This document shows, piece by piece, positions 16,852-25,257 of a stretch of DNA of 64,000 nucleotides (positions are counted from its first letter, which is position 1; each line of letters begins with the position of its first letter). The notes below the pieces were generated by a model that saw nothing but the letters and a program-made list of their open reading frames with translations, ran no database searches and was not told the origin of the DNA. Both the position numbers and the translations under genes were made by a program. The stretch comes from Trujillonella endophytica (GTDB lineage Bacteria > Actinomycetota > Actinomycetes > Mycobacteriales > Geodermatophilaceae): contig NZ_FOEE01000001.1 of NCBI RefSeq assembly GCF_900110555.1, positions 124,001 to 188,000 on the forward strand, written 5' to 3'.

Positions 16852-18093
16852 TCAGTCGTCGATCGGCTCGCCGCACAGCGGGGAGGCGTCCTCGACGGGA
16901 ACGAACTCCTCGCCCTCCAATGTCACGTAGTACTGGCACTGCTGGTCGTAGGTGACGTCGTCCATCGGGATCGGGGCGGGGAACAGCCCGCCGGCGTCCC
17001 AGGTGGTGCTCGCACGAAGTGTGCTGATGAACTCCGCCTGGGAGGAGTCGCACCCGGCCGCCTCCAGGCCGTGCAGGAACAGGTCGGCGCCGAACCAGCC
17101 CTGGGCGGTGAAGAAGCCCGGGATGCCCGACTCGATGCCGGCGTGCTCGCGCAGCGCGTCCGACAGGTGGCGGGTGGCGTCGGTGTCCAGCTCGACGGGC
17201 GCGAAGCTCGAGGTGAACGAGACGCCCTGGGCGAGCTCGACCGCGGTCGGGTTCCCCAGCAGGTCCGCGCCGTAGCCGGTCGGGGAGGAGACCAGGTCCA
17301 TCGGGTGGTTCGCCTGGCGCAGCCCCGCAAGGATGGCGAAGGCGGTGTCGGGGTTGATCGTCAGGTACAGGGAGTCGGCCCCGGAGTCGATGATGTTGAG
17401 GACGATGGCGCCGACGTCGGTGCTGCCGAACTGCACGCTGTCGTTGGAGTACACCGTCTCGATCCCGGCCGCCTCGATCGACGCCAGGCCGTTGGCGAGG
17501 CCCGCCTGCGAGCTCGGGCTGGCGTACCCGACGCCGGCGACCCTCGTGGCGCCGTGGCTCGCGAAGTAGTCGCCCGCGGTGGAGTGGACGGTGTCGTAGT
17601 CGGGCACGGTGAAGTTCGGGAAGAGGTTGGGCACGTCGGGGATCTGCCGCCACTCGGGGGCGCCGTCGAACGCGCCGCCGATGACGGGCGTGCCGGCGCC
17701 CTGTGTGACCGCCCACTGGGAGGCTCCGAAGAACAGCCCGCTCTCGGCGATGACCGCGTACACCTCGTCCTGCTGGACGAGCTTCTGGATCCCGCTCAGC
17801 GCGCCCTGCGGCGAGGACTGGTCGTCGGCCACCGTCACCTCGAGGTCCAGGTCCCCGGCGCACTCGCCGCCGTCGGCCTCGTACACCGCGAACCGCGCCT
17901 CGATGCCGTCCACCGCCCCCTCGGATGCGGCGGCGGCCGGCCCGCTCAGCGAGGTCAGGACCCCGATGCGGAGCGTGCCCCCGCCCGTGCCACCGCCGCT
18001 CCCGTCCCGCTCCTCGTCGTCGCTGCCGCAGGCGGTGAGCGCGAGTGCGAGGCTGCACGCCAGGCCCACGGTCGTGAAGGTCGTGCTGCGCAT
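16852..18093 (-). CDS. Branched-chain-amino-acid-type ABC substrate-binding lipoprotein
   Basis: 413 residues from ATG 18093, beginning with a lipoprotein signal peptide (LALALTACGS, lipobox Cys about residue 20) and a Gly/Asp-rich linker. The body is a periplasmic-binding fold of the LivJ/LivK (peripla_BP_6) type, starting LRIGVLTSLSGPAAAASEGA. No permease or ATPase gene adjoins it, so it is an orphan receptor; the neighbours are an esterase and a PucR regulator. Ligands of such proteins include aromatic acids and amides. An upstream in-frame start exists but would spoil the signal peptide. Confidence 0.9.
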   Translation of the reverse strand: MRSTTFTTVGLACSLALALTACGSDDEERDGSGGGTGGGTLRIGVLTSLSGPAAAASEGAVDGIEARFAVYEADGGECAGDLDLEVTVADDQSSPQGALSGIQKLVQQDEVYAVIAESGLFFGASQWAVTQGAGTPVIGGAFDGAPEWRQIPDVPNLFPNFTVPDYDTVHSTAGDYFASHGATRVAGVGYASPSSQAGLANGLASIEAAGIETVYSNDSVQFGSTDVGAIVLNIIDSGADSLYLTINPDTAFAILAGLRQANHPMDLVSSPTGYGADLLGNPTAVELAQGVSFTSSFAPVELDTDATRHLSDALREHAGIESGIPGFFTAQGWFGADLFLHGLEAAGCDSSQAEFISTLRASTTWDAGGLFPAPIPMDDVTYDQQCQYYVTLEGEEFVPVEDASPLCGEPIDD

Positions 18094-18403
18094 GGGCCAC
18101 CGTTCCGTCGTCGTCGGCGTCCCCTGTGACGCCGGTCGCAACCCTGCCGGGCCGGGAGGGGCGACGATCGGCGCCGCTGGCGGGACTTTCCCCGCCAGGT
18201 GGCGGGGTGCCTCCCCGGCCGGTCGGCCCTGGAATCGCCCCGTGCGGTGTGGCGTTGGGGGTCAGACATACTGGTCCTGACGCCGTCCAGCACGTCCGCC
18301 GCGGTGCGCCGCGCCGGCGCCGAGGTCGGTCCGACGAGAAGCTGAACCACAGAGCCCGCCGTGCCTGCGCATGTCGACGCCTGGGGTCGAGGAGGTCGAC
18401 GAC
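18094..18403. other. Divergent intergenic region, lipoprotein gene / serA
   Basis: About 310 bp without a gene. It holds an inverted repeat CTGGCGGG (18177-18184) / CCCGCCAG (18191-18198) and a smaller one GTCAG (18261-18265) / CTGAC (18277-18281). No sigma-70 promoter or known riboswitch is convincing. The serA GTG has GAGGAGG upstream. Confidence 0.5.
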
Positions 18404-19612
18404 GTGCCCAGGGCACTGCTGCTGGAGAACATCGACCCGGTCGCCGTCGAGGTGCTGGGGAACGCCGGCTACGAGGTCGAGTCCGTGCGCGGGGCGCTGG
18501 ACGAGGGCGATCTCGTGGCTGCGCTCGACGGGGTCGACGTCCTCGGCATCCGGTCGAAGACCCAGGTGACCGCCGAGGTGCTGCGCCGCCGTCCCGACCT
18601 CAAGGCGGTGGGGGCGTTCTGCATCGGCACCAACCAGATCGACCTGGCGACGGCGGCCGGCACCGGCGTCGCGGTGTTCAACGCGCCGTACTCCAACACC
18701 CGCAGCGTGGTGGAGCTGGCGATCGCGGAGATCATCAGCCTCGCCCGCCGGCTGCTCGACCGGGACCGCGCGCTGCACTCCGGCACGTGGGACAAGTCGG
18801 CGTCCGGCAGCCACGAGGTCCGCGGGCGCACGCTCGGCATCGTCGGCTACGGCAACATCGGCAGCCAGCTGTCGGTGCTCGCCGAGGCACTAGGCATGCG
18901 GGTGGTCTTCTACGACCTCGAGGAGAAGCTGGCGCTCGGGAACGCCGAATCGTGCAGCAGCCTCGACGAGCTGCTGGAGCGGGCCGAGGCCGTGACGCTG
19001 CACGTCGACGGCCGGGGCGGCAACGCCGGCCTGTTCGGTGCCGAGCAGTTCGCCAAGATGCGCCCGCGCAGCCTGTTCCTCAACCTCTCGCGCGGGTTCG
19101 TCGTCGACCACGAGGCGCTGCGCGACCACATCCTGTCCGGGCACATCGCCGGGGCGGCCGTCGACGTCTTCCCGGACGAGCCGCGCGAGCAGGGGGATCC
19201 GTTCACCTCGGTCCTGCGCGGCCTGCCCAACGTCATCCTGACCCCGCACGTCGGCGGGTCGACGCAGGAGGCGCAGTACGACATCGGCCGGTTCGTGGCC
19301 GGCAAGCTCGCCGACTACAGCCGGGCCGGGACGACGACGCTGAGCGTCAACCTGCCGACGGTGGCCCTGCACGGCGGCTCCGGAGAGCGGTTCGCCGTGC
19401 TGCACCGCAACGTGCCCGGCGTCCTCGCCCGCGTCGACGCGCTGGTCGGCGAGCACGGGCTGAACGTCGACGGCCAGGTGCTCGCCACCCGCGGGGAGCT
19501 GGGCTACGTCCTCACCGACGTCAACGCGGTCATGCCGGACGACCTGCTCACCGCGCTCCGCGCCCTGCCCGAGACCATCCGCCTCACCACGTTCGCGCAC
19601 CGGCGGGACTGA
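18404..19612 (+). CDS. serA: D-3-phosphoglycerate dehydrogenase
   Basis: 402 residues, first step of serine synthesis (3-phosphoglycerate to 3-phosphohydroxypyruvate with NAD). The NAD-binding motif is LGIVGYGNIGSQLSVLAEAL, the catalytic Arg region is FLNLSRGFVVD, the Glu is in PDEP and the His in PHVGGSTQEAQ. The C-terminus is an ACT domain (HRNVPGVLARVDALVGEHGL), as in the E. coli-type 410-residue enzyme, so serine feedback is likely. GTG 18404 is chosen for its GAGGAGG site; an in-frame ATG at 18371 would add 11 residues but lacks one. Confidence 0.92.
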   Translation: MPRALLLENIDPVAVEVLGNAGYEVESVRGALDEGDLVAALDGVDVLGIRSKTQVTAEVLRRRPDLKAVGAFCIGTNQIDLATAAGTGVAVFNAPYSNTRSVVELAIAEIISLARRLLDRDRALHSGTWDKSASGSHEVRGRTLGIVGYGNIGSQLSVLAEALGMRVVFYDLEEKLALGNAESCSSLDELLERAEAVTLHVDGRGGNAGLFGAEQFAKMRPRSLFLNLSRGFVVDHEALRDHILSGHIAGAAVDVFPDEPREQGDPFTSVLRGLPNVILTPHVGGSTQEAQYDIGRFVAGKLADYSRAGTTTLSVNLPTVALHGGSGERFAVLHRNVPGVLARVDALVGEHGLNVDGQVLATRGELGYVLTDVNAVMPDDLLTALRALPETIRLTTFAHRRD

Positions 19613-19630
19613 CCGCACCAATCCGCCGTA

Positions 19631-19667
19631 GGAGCCGCCCCGGGTGAACGCCGCCCGGGGCGGCTCC
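19631..19667 (+). terminator. serA intrinsic terminator hairpin
   Basis: Perfect 14-bp stem GGAGCCGCCCCGGG / CCCGGGGCGGCTCC with a 9-nt loop, 19 nt after the serA stop; no U-tract follows. Confidence 0.75.
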
Positions 19668-19733
19668 TCCGCATGCCCGGACGGGTCCGTCGGGCGCGCG
19701 TGCCTCCGTTCCCGACCGGCCGGACGGGCGCGG

Positions 19734-19796
19734 TTGACAGCCGCCCGGACGCCCGTTAGACATCCCACGTCGACATCCGCTGAGCAGTCGCTCAGC
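19734..19796 (+). promoter_or_regulatory. Promoter and operator of the SDR/molybdenum hydroxylase operon
   Basis: Consensus -35 TTGACA (19734-19739) and -10 TAGACA (19757-19762) at 17 bp. Ten to twenty-five bp beyond the predicted start lies the palindrome GCTGAGC-AGTC-GCTCAGC (19779-19796), a TetR-like operator. The TetR gene at 24593, last in the same run of genes, is a candidate repressor. Confidence 0.6.
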
Positions 19797-19971
19797 ATGG
19801 CGCCCGACGTGCACACCGCACCGCCGGGCACCGCCGACTCGTCCGTCCGGTCACCCGGCTCGGTGCCGGTCCGTCGCGCGCCACGATCCGAGGGTCGGGT
19901 ACCGCCCCTCGCCCCGGCGCGTCCGGCGCATTCCGCGCCGACACCGTGAGCCACGTCCTGAGGAGCACACG

Positions 19972-20790
19972 ATGGGAAAGCTCGAGGGCAAGGTCGCCTT
20001 CATCACCGGAGCCGCTCGCGGTCAGGGCCGCGCCCACGCGATCCGCCTCGCCGAGGAGGGCGCGGACGTCATCGTGGTGGACATCTGCGCCCAGCTGGAG
20101 TCGGTGTCCTACCCGATGGGGACCACCGAGGAGCTGCAGGAGACGGTGCGGGCGGTGGAGGCCCTGGACCGGCGGATCGTCGCCCGGCAGGCCGACGTCC
20201 GCGACGTGGCCTCGCTCCGCACGGCCTTCGAGGAGGGCGTCGCCCAGCTGGGGCCGGTCGACATCGTCCTCGCCAACGCCGGCATCGGTGCGGGTGGCCC
20301 GGCGGTGCCCGAGGAGCAGGAGTGGGACGAGGTCATCGGTGTCAACCTGACCGGCGTCTGGAACACCGGCCGCGTCGCGATCCCCTCGATGCTGCAGCGC
20401 GGGCAGGGCGGTTCGATCGTGCTGACCAGCTCCACGGGCGGCATGGTCGGGGTGGGCATCCCGACGGCCGGCTTCCTCGGCTACACCGCCGCCAAGCACG
20501 GCGTGATCGGCCTGATGCGGTCCTGGGCCAACTTCCTGGCACCCCACAACATCCGGGTCAACAGCGTCGCCCCGACCGCCGTCAGGACACCGATGGCCGG
20601 CGACGGCAACCTGGCGGCGATCCTGGAGCGCTCCCCGGGGCTGGCGTATGCGCTGACCAACCCCATGCCCGTCGACATGATCGAGGCGCGGGACGTCTCC
20701 AACGCCATCGCCTGGCTGGTGTCGGACGACGCGCGCTACGTGACCGGCACCGTCGTGCCCGTCGATGCCGGACTCCTGAACAAGCGGTAG
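19972..20790 (+). CDS. Mycofactocin-coupled type SDR oxidoreductase
   Basis: 272 residues. The opening MGKLEGKVAFITGAARGQGR, the insert after VVDIC (AQLESVSYPMGTTEELQETV region) and RRIVARQADVRD are hallmarks of actinobacterial SDRs that hold NAD(H) tightly and pass electrons to mycofactocin. The catalytic Ser-Tyr-Lys are in LTSSTGG and GYTAAKHG, and the C-terminus reads PVDAGLLNKR. The likely role is oxidation of an alcohol in a catabolic pathway. It heads the operon with the molybdenum hydroxylase. The mycofactocin biosynthesis genes are not in this window. Confidence 0.88.
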   Translation: MGKLEGKVAFITGAARGQGRAHAIRLAEEGADVIVVDICAQLESVSYPMGTTEELQETVRAVEALDRRIVARQADVRDVASLRTAFEEGVAQLGPVDIVLANAGIGAGGPAVPEEQEWDEVIGVNLTGVWNTGRVAIPSMLQRGQGGSIVLTSSTGGMVGVGIPTAGFLGYTAAKHGVIGLMRSWANFLAPHNIRVNSVAPTAVRTPMAGDGNLAAILERSPGLAYALTNPMPVDMIEARDVSNAIAWLVSDDARYVTGTVVPVDAGLLNKR

Positions 20791-20828
20791 CCCACCCCTG
20801 GACGACCGAGCAGACGGAGGACCAGCTG

Positions 20829-20867
20829 ATGTCAGGAATCCAGGCCCGCGGACGGACGCCCCGGTGA
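20829..20867 (+). CDS. Candidate 12-codon leader ORF coupled to the hydroxylase large subunit
   Basis: ATG at 20829 with a strong site (GGAGGACC) opens a 12-codon frame (MSGIQARGRTPR) whose TGA overlaps the GTG start of the next gene as GTGA. That GTG has no ribosome site of its own, so translational coupling through this mini-ORF is plausible. It may be fortuitous. Confidence 0.35.
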   Translation: MSGIQARGRTPR

Positions 20868-23194
20868 CGGCCGCCGCCCGATACGCCGGCACGCGCGTGC
20901 AGCGGGTCGAGGACACGCGGTTGCTCACCGGGCGCGGCGTGTTCGTCGACGACGTCGTCCGGCCCGGGATGCTCCACGCCCACTTCGTCCGCAGCCCGAT
21001 GGCCCGTGGCCGGATCCGGAGCATCGACGCGTCCGCGGCACTCGCCCTCGACGGCGTCCACGCGGTGTACACCGCCGAGGACCTGAACCCCGGCGTCCGC
21101 GAGCACTGGTACTCCCTCATCGGCCGGAACGTCCCGGACACCCCGCGGCCGCCGCTGGCCGAGGGCGAGGTGCGGTTCGTCGGGGACCCGGTGGCCCTGG
21201 TGGTCGCCGTCGACCGCTACGTCGCCGAGGACGCGGCCGAGCTGGTCGTCGTCGACTACGAGCCGCTGACACCGGTCGTGTCCTACGTGAGCGCGACCGA
21301 GTCCGAGGAGCTGGTGCACGAGGCCTACCCGCGCAACGTCGCCGGAACGCTCGGCGGCCGCCCCGCCGAGGACCTCGCCGGCACCTTCGCCGGCGCGGCG
21401 TACGACGTGCAGGAGACGATCCACCAGCAGGCGTACTCGGCCGTGCCGATGGAGACACGGGGCCTCATCGCGGAGTACTCCGCGCCCACCCGCGAGATGA
21501 CGATCTGGGCGTCGACGCAGAGCCCGCACGAGGTGCGCCTCTTCTGCTCCCGGCTGCTGGGGCTGCCGGAGCACCACGTCCGCGTGGTGATGCGGGACAC
21601 CGGTGGCGGGTTCGGCCAGAAGGCGGTCCCGCAGCGCGAGGACATGTGCGTGATGCTCGCCGCGCTCAGGCTGCCGGTCGCCCTGAAGTGGATCGAGGAC
21701 CGGCAGGAGAACCTCTCGTCGGCGGGGCAGGGCCGGCACGAGCACGGCGCGGCCCGGATGGCCTTCGACGACGACGGCCGGATCCTCGCGGCCGCGATCG
21801 AGCACGTCCAGGACGCCGGTGCCTACCCGGTGCCGTGGCCGGTGCAGACCGCCATGGTCGTCGGCCTGCTGTTCCCCGGCCCGTACCGGGTCCCCGAGGC
21901 CACCTTCACCTGCACGTCGGTCTTCTCCAACACCAACGCCCGTGCGGCCTACCGGGGTCCGTGGCAGTTCGAGACGCTGTCGCGCGAGATGCTCCTGGAC
22001 ATCGCGGCACGCCGGATGGGGATGGACCCGATCGAGCTGCGCCGGAAGAACCTGCTGCGGCGGGACGAGATGCCGGTGGCCAATCCCAACGGCATGCCCT
22101 ACGACGACGTCACCCCGCTCGAGACCTTCGAGCACGCGCTGGACCTGCTGGACTACGAGGCCTTCCGCGCGGAGCAGGAGCGGGCCCGCGCCGAGGGCCG
22201 GTACCTCGGCGTCGGGACCAGCACGTACATCGAGCCGACCACCACGGGCATGGGGTTCCTCGGCACCGAGGGGGCGACGATCCGCATCGAGCCCTCCGGC
22301 AAGGTCAACGTCTACGTCGCCGGCGGTTCGAGCGGGAACAGCTTGGAGACGACCGTCGTCCAGCTCACCGCCGACGCGCTCGGCGTCGACATGGCCGACG
22401 TCAGCACCATCCAGGGCGACACGGCGATCACGCCCTTCGGGGGCGGCACGGGCGGCAGCCGGTCCGGGTCGATGATCGCGGGCGCCGTCGCCGAGACGGC
22501 GTCCGTGCTGCGGGAGCGTCTCCTCGCGATCGCCGCGCACCGCCTGGAGGCGGCCGTCGAGGACCTGGAGCTGGTCGGCGGGCAGGCCGTCGTCCGGGGG
22601 ACGCCCGGCAGCGGGATCTCGGTCGCCGAGATCGCCGACCTCGCCTACTTCGACACCGGCAAGCTGCCGCCCGGTGTGCCGCCGGGCCTCGAGGCCAGCG
22701 GCCGGCACAAGGGGCAGGCCCCGATGATCTGGGCCAACGCCACCCACGTCTGCACCTGCGAGGTCGACGTCGAGACCGGCATGGTGACGCTGCTGCGCTA
22801 CATCGTCAGCGAGGACTGCGGGCCGATGATCAACCCCAACGTGGTGGAGGGGCAGATCGCCGGCGGCACCGTCCAGGGGATCGGCGGTGCCCTCTTCGAG
22901 CAGGGCGTCTACGACGAGGACGGCAACCCCCTCACCACCACCTTCGTGGACTACCTGCTCCCGACGAGCACCGAGGTGCCCACCATCGAGTACGGCCACG
23001 TCGAGACACCCGGCCCCGGACCGGGCGGCTACAAGGGCGTCGGCGAGGGCGGCGCGATCGGCGCGCCCCCGGCCGTCGTCAACGCCGTGGCCGACGCGCT
23101 CGCGCCGTTCGGCGTGACGCTGACCCGGTTGCCCGTCACCCCGGCGTCCGTCGTCGCGCTGGTGCAGGCCGCGCGGGACGGGGGCCCGGCATGA
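20864..23194 (+). CDS. Xanthine dehydrogenase family, molybdopterin-binding (CoxL-like) subunit
   Basis: 776 residues, the full length of a CoxL-type subunit: N-terminal 'hammerhead' domain (RVEDTRLLTGRGVFVDDV) and molybdopterin-binding halves with TGGGFGQK, GGGTGGSRSGS and GEGGAIGAPPA, ending with the catalytic Glu in that last motif. The active-site loop is AYRGPWQFE, not AYxCSFR, so this is not a form I CO dehydrogenase; it should hydroxylate an organic substrate (aldehyde, aromatic or heterocycle) with water as oxygen source. It forms a complex with the two following gene products. Confidence 0.9.
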   Translation: MTAAARYAGTRVQRVEDTRLLTGRGVFVDDVVRPGMLHAHFVRSPMARGRIRSIDASAALALDGVHAVYTAEDLNPGVREHWYSLIGRNVPDTPRPPLAEGEVRFVGDPVALVVAVDRYVAEDAAELVVVDYEPLTPVVSYVSATESEELVHEAYPRNVAGTLGGRPAEDLAGTFAGAAYDVQETIHQQAYSAVPMETRGLIAEYSAPTREMTIWASTQSPHEVRLFCSRLLGLPEHHVRVVMRDTGGGFGQKAVPQREDMCVMLAALRLPVALKWIEDRQENLSSAGQGRHEHGAARMAFDDDGRILAAAIEHVQDAGAYPVPWPVQTAMVVGLLFPGPYRVPEATFTCTSVFSNTNARAAYRGPWQFETLSREMLLDIAARRMGMDPIELRRKNLLRRDEMPVANPNGMPYDDVTPLETFEHALDLLDYEAFRAEQERARAEGRYLGVGTSTYIEPTTTGMGFLGTEGATIRIEPSGKVNVYVAGGSSGNSLETTVVQLTADALGVDMADVSTIQGDTAITPFGGGTGGSRSGSMIAGAVAETASVLRERLLAIAAHRLEAAVEDLELVGGQAVVRGTPGSGISVAEIADLAYFDTGKLPPGVPPGLEASGRHKGQAPMIWANATHVCTCEVDVETGMVTLLRYIVSEDCGPMINPNVVEGQIAGGTVQGIGGALFEQGVYDEDGNPLTTTFVDYLLPTSTEVPTIEYGHVETPGPGPGGYKGVGEGGAIGAPPAVVNAVADALAPFGVTLTRLPVTPASVVALVQAARDGGPA

Positions 23195-24066
23195 AGCCCG
23201 CCGCGTTCGACTACCACGCCCCGGTCGACCTCGACGAGGCCGTCGGCCTGCTCGGCGAGCTCGGTGAGGACGCCAAGGTCATCGCCGGCGGCCAGAGCCT
23301 GGTGCCCATGCTCGCGCTGCGCCTGGCCGCGGTCGACCACCTGGTGGACCTCCGCCGGGTGGGGGAGCTGCGCGGCATCGAGGTCCGCGACGGCGCCCTC
23401 TGGATCGGGGCCGGGATGACGCAGGCGGCGGTCGAGCGGTCGGCCGAGGTCGCCGAGGCGGTGCCGCTGCTCGCGCGCGCCACCCGGCTGATCGGGCACT
23501 TCCAGATCCGCAACCGCGGCACCATCGGCGGATCGATCGCGCACGCCGACGCCGCCGCCGAGTACCCCGCCGTCGCGCTGGCCCTGGACGCCGAGTTCGA
23601 GGCGTGCTCACCACGGGGACGGCGCACCCTCCCGGCCAGGGAGTTCTTCACCGGCTGGTGGAGCACCGCGCTGGACCCGGACGAGGTGCTGACCGGGATC
23701 TCCTTCCCGCGCCGGGCGGGGCGCAGCGGGTTCGCGATCGAGGAGCTGGCCCGCCGCCACGGGGACTTCGCCATCGCGGGTGCCGCGGTGGCGCTGGAGC
23801 TCGACGACGGCGAGCGGGTGCGGCGCTGCGGCATCGGCCTGTTCGGTCTCGGGTCCTCGGTGCAGCGAGCGGCCGCCGCCGAGGAGGCACTCGCCGGAGC
23901 CGTCGCCGCCGACGTCCGTCCGGACGAGATCGGGCGGACCGCCATGACCGGGCTGGACAGCATCCCCTCGGACCTCCACGGGCCGCCCGAGTACCGCAAG
24001 CGAGTGGGCGCAGCCATGGTGGCGCGCGCCTGGACCAAGGCCCTCCAGGAGGCGCGCAATGGCTGA
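23191..24066 (+). CDS. Xanthine dehydrogenase family, FAD-binding (CoxM-like) subunit
   Basis: 291 residues, translationally coupled to the large subunit (ATGA). The FAD motifs are KVIAGGQSLVPMLALRLA (first) and IRNRGTIGGSIAHADAAAEY (second), followed by the C-terminal CODH flavoprotein domain. It carries electrons from the iron-sulfur subunit to the final acceptor. It overlaps the next gene by 8 nt. Confidence 0.92.
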   Translation: MKPAAFDYHAPVDLDEAVGLLGELGEDAKVIAGGQSLVPMLALRLAAVDHLVDLRRVGELRGIEVRDGALWIGAGMTQAAVERSAEVAEAVPLLARATRLIGHFQIRNRGTIGGSIAHADAAAEYPAVALALDAEFEACSPRGRRTLPAREFFTGWWSTALDPDEVLTGISFPRRAGRSGFAIEELARRHGDFAIAGAAVALELDDGERVRRCGIGLFGLGSSVQRAAAAEEALAGAVAADVRPDEIGRTAMTGLDSIPSDLHGPPEYRKRVGAAMVARAWTKALQEARNG

Positions 24067-24580
24067 CACGGACGTCCGGATGACGGTCAACGGCATGGTC
24101 CGTCGGGGCACCGTCCCCGCGCGGCTGACCCTCGCCGACCACCTGCGGCAGAACTGCGGCCTGACCGGGACGCACCTGGGCTGCGAGCACGGCGCATGCG
24201 GCGCCTGCACCGTCCTGGTCGACGGCGAGGCGGTCCGGTCGTGCCTGGTGTTCGCCGTCCAGGCCGACGACACGGAGATCACCACGATCGAGGGGATCGC
24301 CTCGGCGGACGGCCGGCTGTCCACGGTGCAGAGCGCCTTCCGGGACCACCACGGGCTGCAGTGCGGCTTCTGCACGCCGGGCTTCGTCATCTCGGTCACC
24401 GCGTTCCTCCGCGACAACCCGGACCCCTCGGACGAGGAGATCCGCGAGGCCTTGTCCGGGAACCTGTGCCGCTGCACCGGATACCAGGGCATCTTCCAGG
24501 CGGTCCGCGCGGCGGCCGAGTCGCTGCGCGCCGGCTCTCCGGCCCCGGAGGCGGTCGTCCCGGCGCCTCCCGACTCGTGA
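24059..24580 (+). CDS. Xanthine dehydrogenase family, 2Fe-2S (CoxS-like) subunit
   Basis: 173 residues with both 2Fe-2S clusters: plant-type ligands in CEHGACGACTVLVDG plus the following RSC, and the second set in CGFCTPGF and NLCRCTGY. Slightly longer than usual owing to an Ala/Pro-rich C-terminal tail. It completes the L-M-S hydroxylase; no CoxDEFG-type maturation genes follow. Confidence 0.93.
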   Translation: MADTDVRMTVNGMVRRGTVPARLTLADHLRQNCGLTGTHLGCEHGACGACTVLVDGEAVRSCLVFAVQADDTEITTIEGIASADGRLSTVQSAFRDHHGLQCGFCTPGFVISVTAFLRDNPDPSDEEIREALSGNLCRCTGYQGIFQAVRAAAESLRAGSPAPEAVVPAPPDS

Positions 24581-24592
24581 GAAGGTCGGCGC

Positions 24593-25201
24593 ATGGGGGC
24601 ACCGCGCAGGATCGCCGGGCCTGACGCCAAGAACCGCGAGGTCCTCCTCGACGCGGCCGAACGGATCCTGCTGGACGAGGGTTATCCGGCGGTGACGTCG
24701 AGGCGGGTCGCGAGCAGGGTCGGGCTCAAGCCGCAGCTGGTGCACTACTACTTCCGGAACATGGACGAGCTGTTCCTCGCGGTCTTCACCCGGCGGGCCG
24801 AGGAGGGGCTCCGGCGGCAGGCCGAGGCGCTCGCGTCGCCCGAGCCGCTGCGTGCCCTGTGGGAGTTCGGCTCGGACCCCGCCGGCATCGTGCTGACCAT
24901 GGAGATCATGAGCCTGGCCAGCCGCCGGGAATCGCTCCGGGCGGAGGTCGGCCGCTACGCCGAGCGGTTCCGCACCGCCCAGGCGGAGGCCCTGGCCGAG
25001 CTGATGGGCCGAGCCGGGGTCGCGGATGACGTCCCCCCGGCGGCGCTGTCGATGATCATGACCAGTCTGGCGCGGGTCGCGGTCATCGAACGGTCGATCG
25101 GTGTGTCCACCGGGCACGCGGAGACGCTGGCGCTGGTGGAGAGCTACATCGACAGGCTCGAGAAGGCGCTGCGGCCGGCGGGAGGGCCGCCACAGGCCTG
25201 A
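24593..25201 (+). CDS. TetR family transcriptional regulator
   Basis: 202 residues; helix-turn-helix in RILLDEGYPAVTSRRVASRV followed by LKPQLVHYYFRNMDELFLAV. The C-terminal ligand domain is of the common actinobacterial type. It starts 12 nt after the hydroxylase small subunit, so it is likely co-transcribed and may repress its own operon via the palindrome at 19779-19796. Confidence 0.87.
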   Translation: MGAPRRIAGPDAKNREVLLDAAERILLDEGYPAVTSRRVASRVGLKPQLVHYYFRNMDELFLAVFTRRAEEGLRRQAEALASPEPLRALWEFGSDPAGIVLTMEIMSLASRRESLRAEVGRYAERFRTAQAEALAELMGRAGVADDVPPAALSMIMTSLARVAVIERSIGVSTGHAETLALVESYIDRLEKALRPAGGPPQA

Positions 25202-25257
25202 ACCGGCGGGCTGTTAGACAGGGGGAGCCACCCGTCCGAGTCCGAGGGAGCCCCGCC

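Larger units (their letters stand above)
19613..19971. other. Intergenic region, serA / mycofactocin-type SDR
   Basis: A 359-bp gap containing the serA terminator (19631-19667) and the SDR promoter with operator (19734-19796). The remaining 170 bp before the SDR start show no other structure, only the ribosome site AGGAG at 19961-19965. Confidence 0.6.

Noticed and set aside
18094-18403. Amino-acid riboswitch or attenuator before serA
   Set aside because: Inverted repeats exist, but no known aptamer motif or leader peptide with serine codons was seen.
20864-24580. Aerobic carbon monoxide dehydrogenase
   Set aside because: The large subunit lacks the form I active-site motif AYxCSFR and no CoxDEFG-type maturation genes follow.
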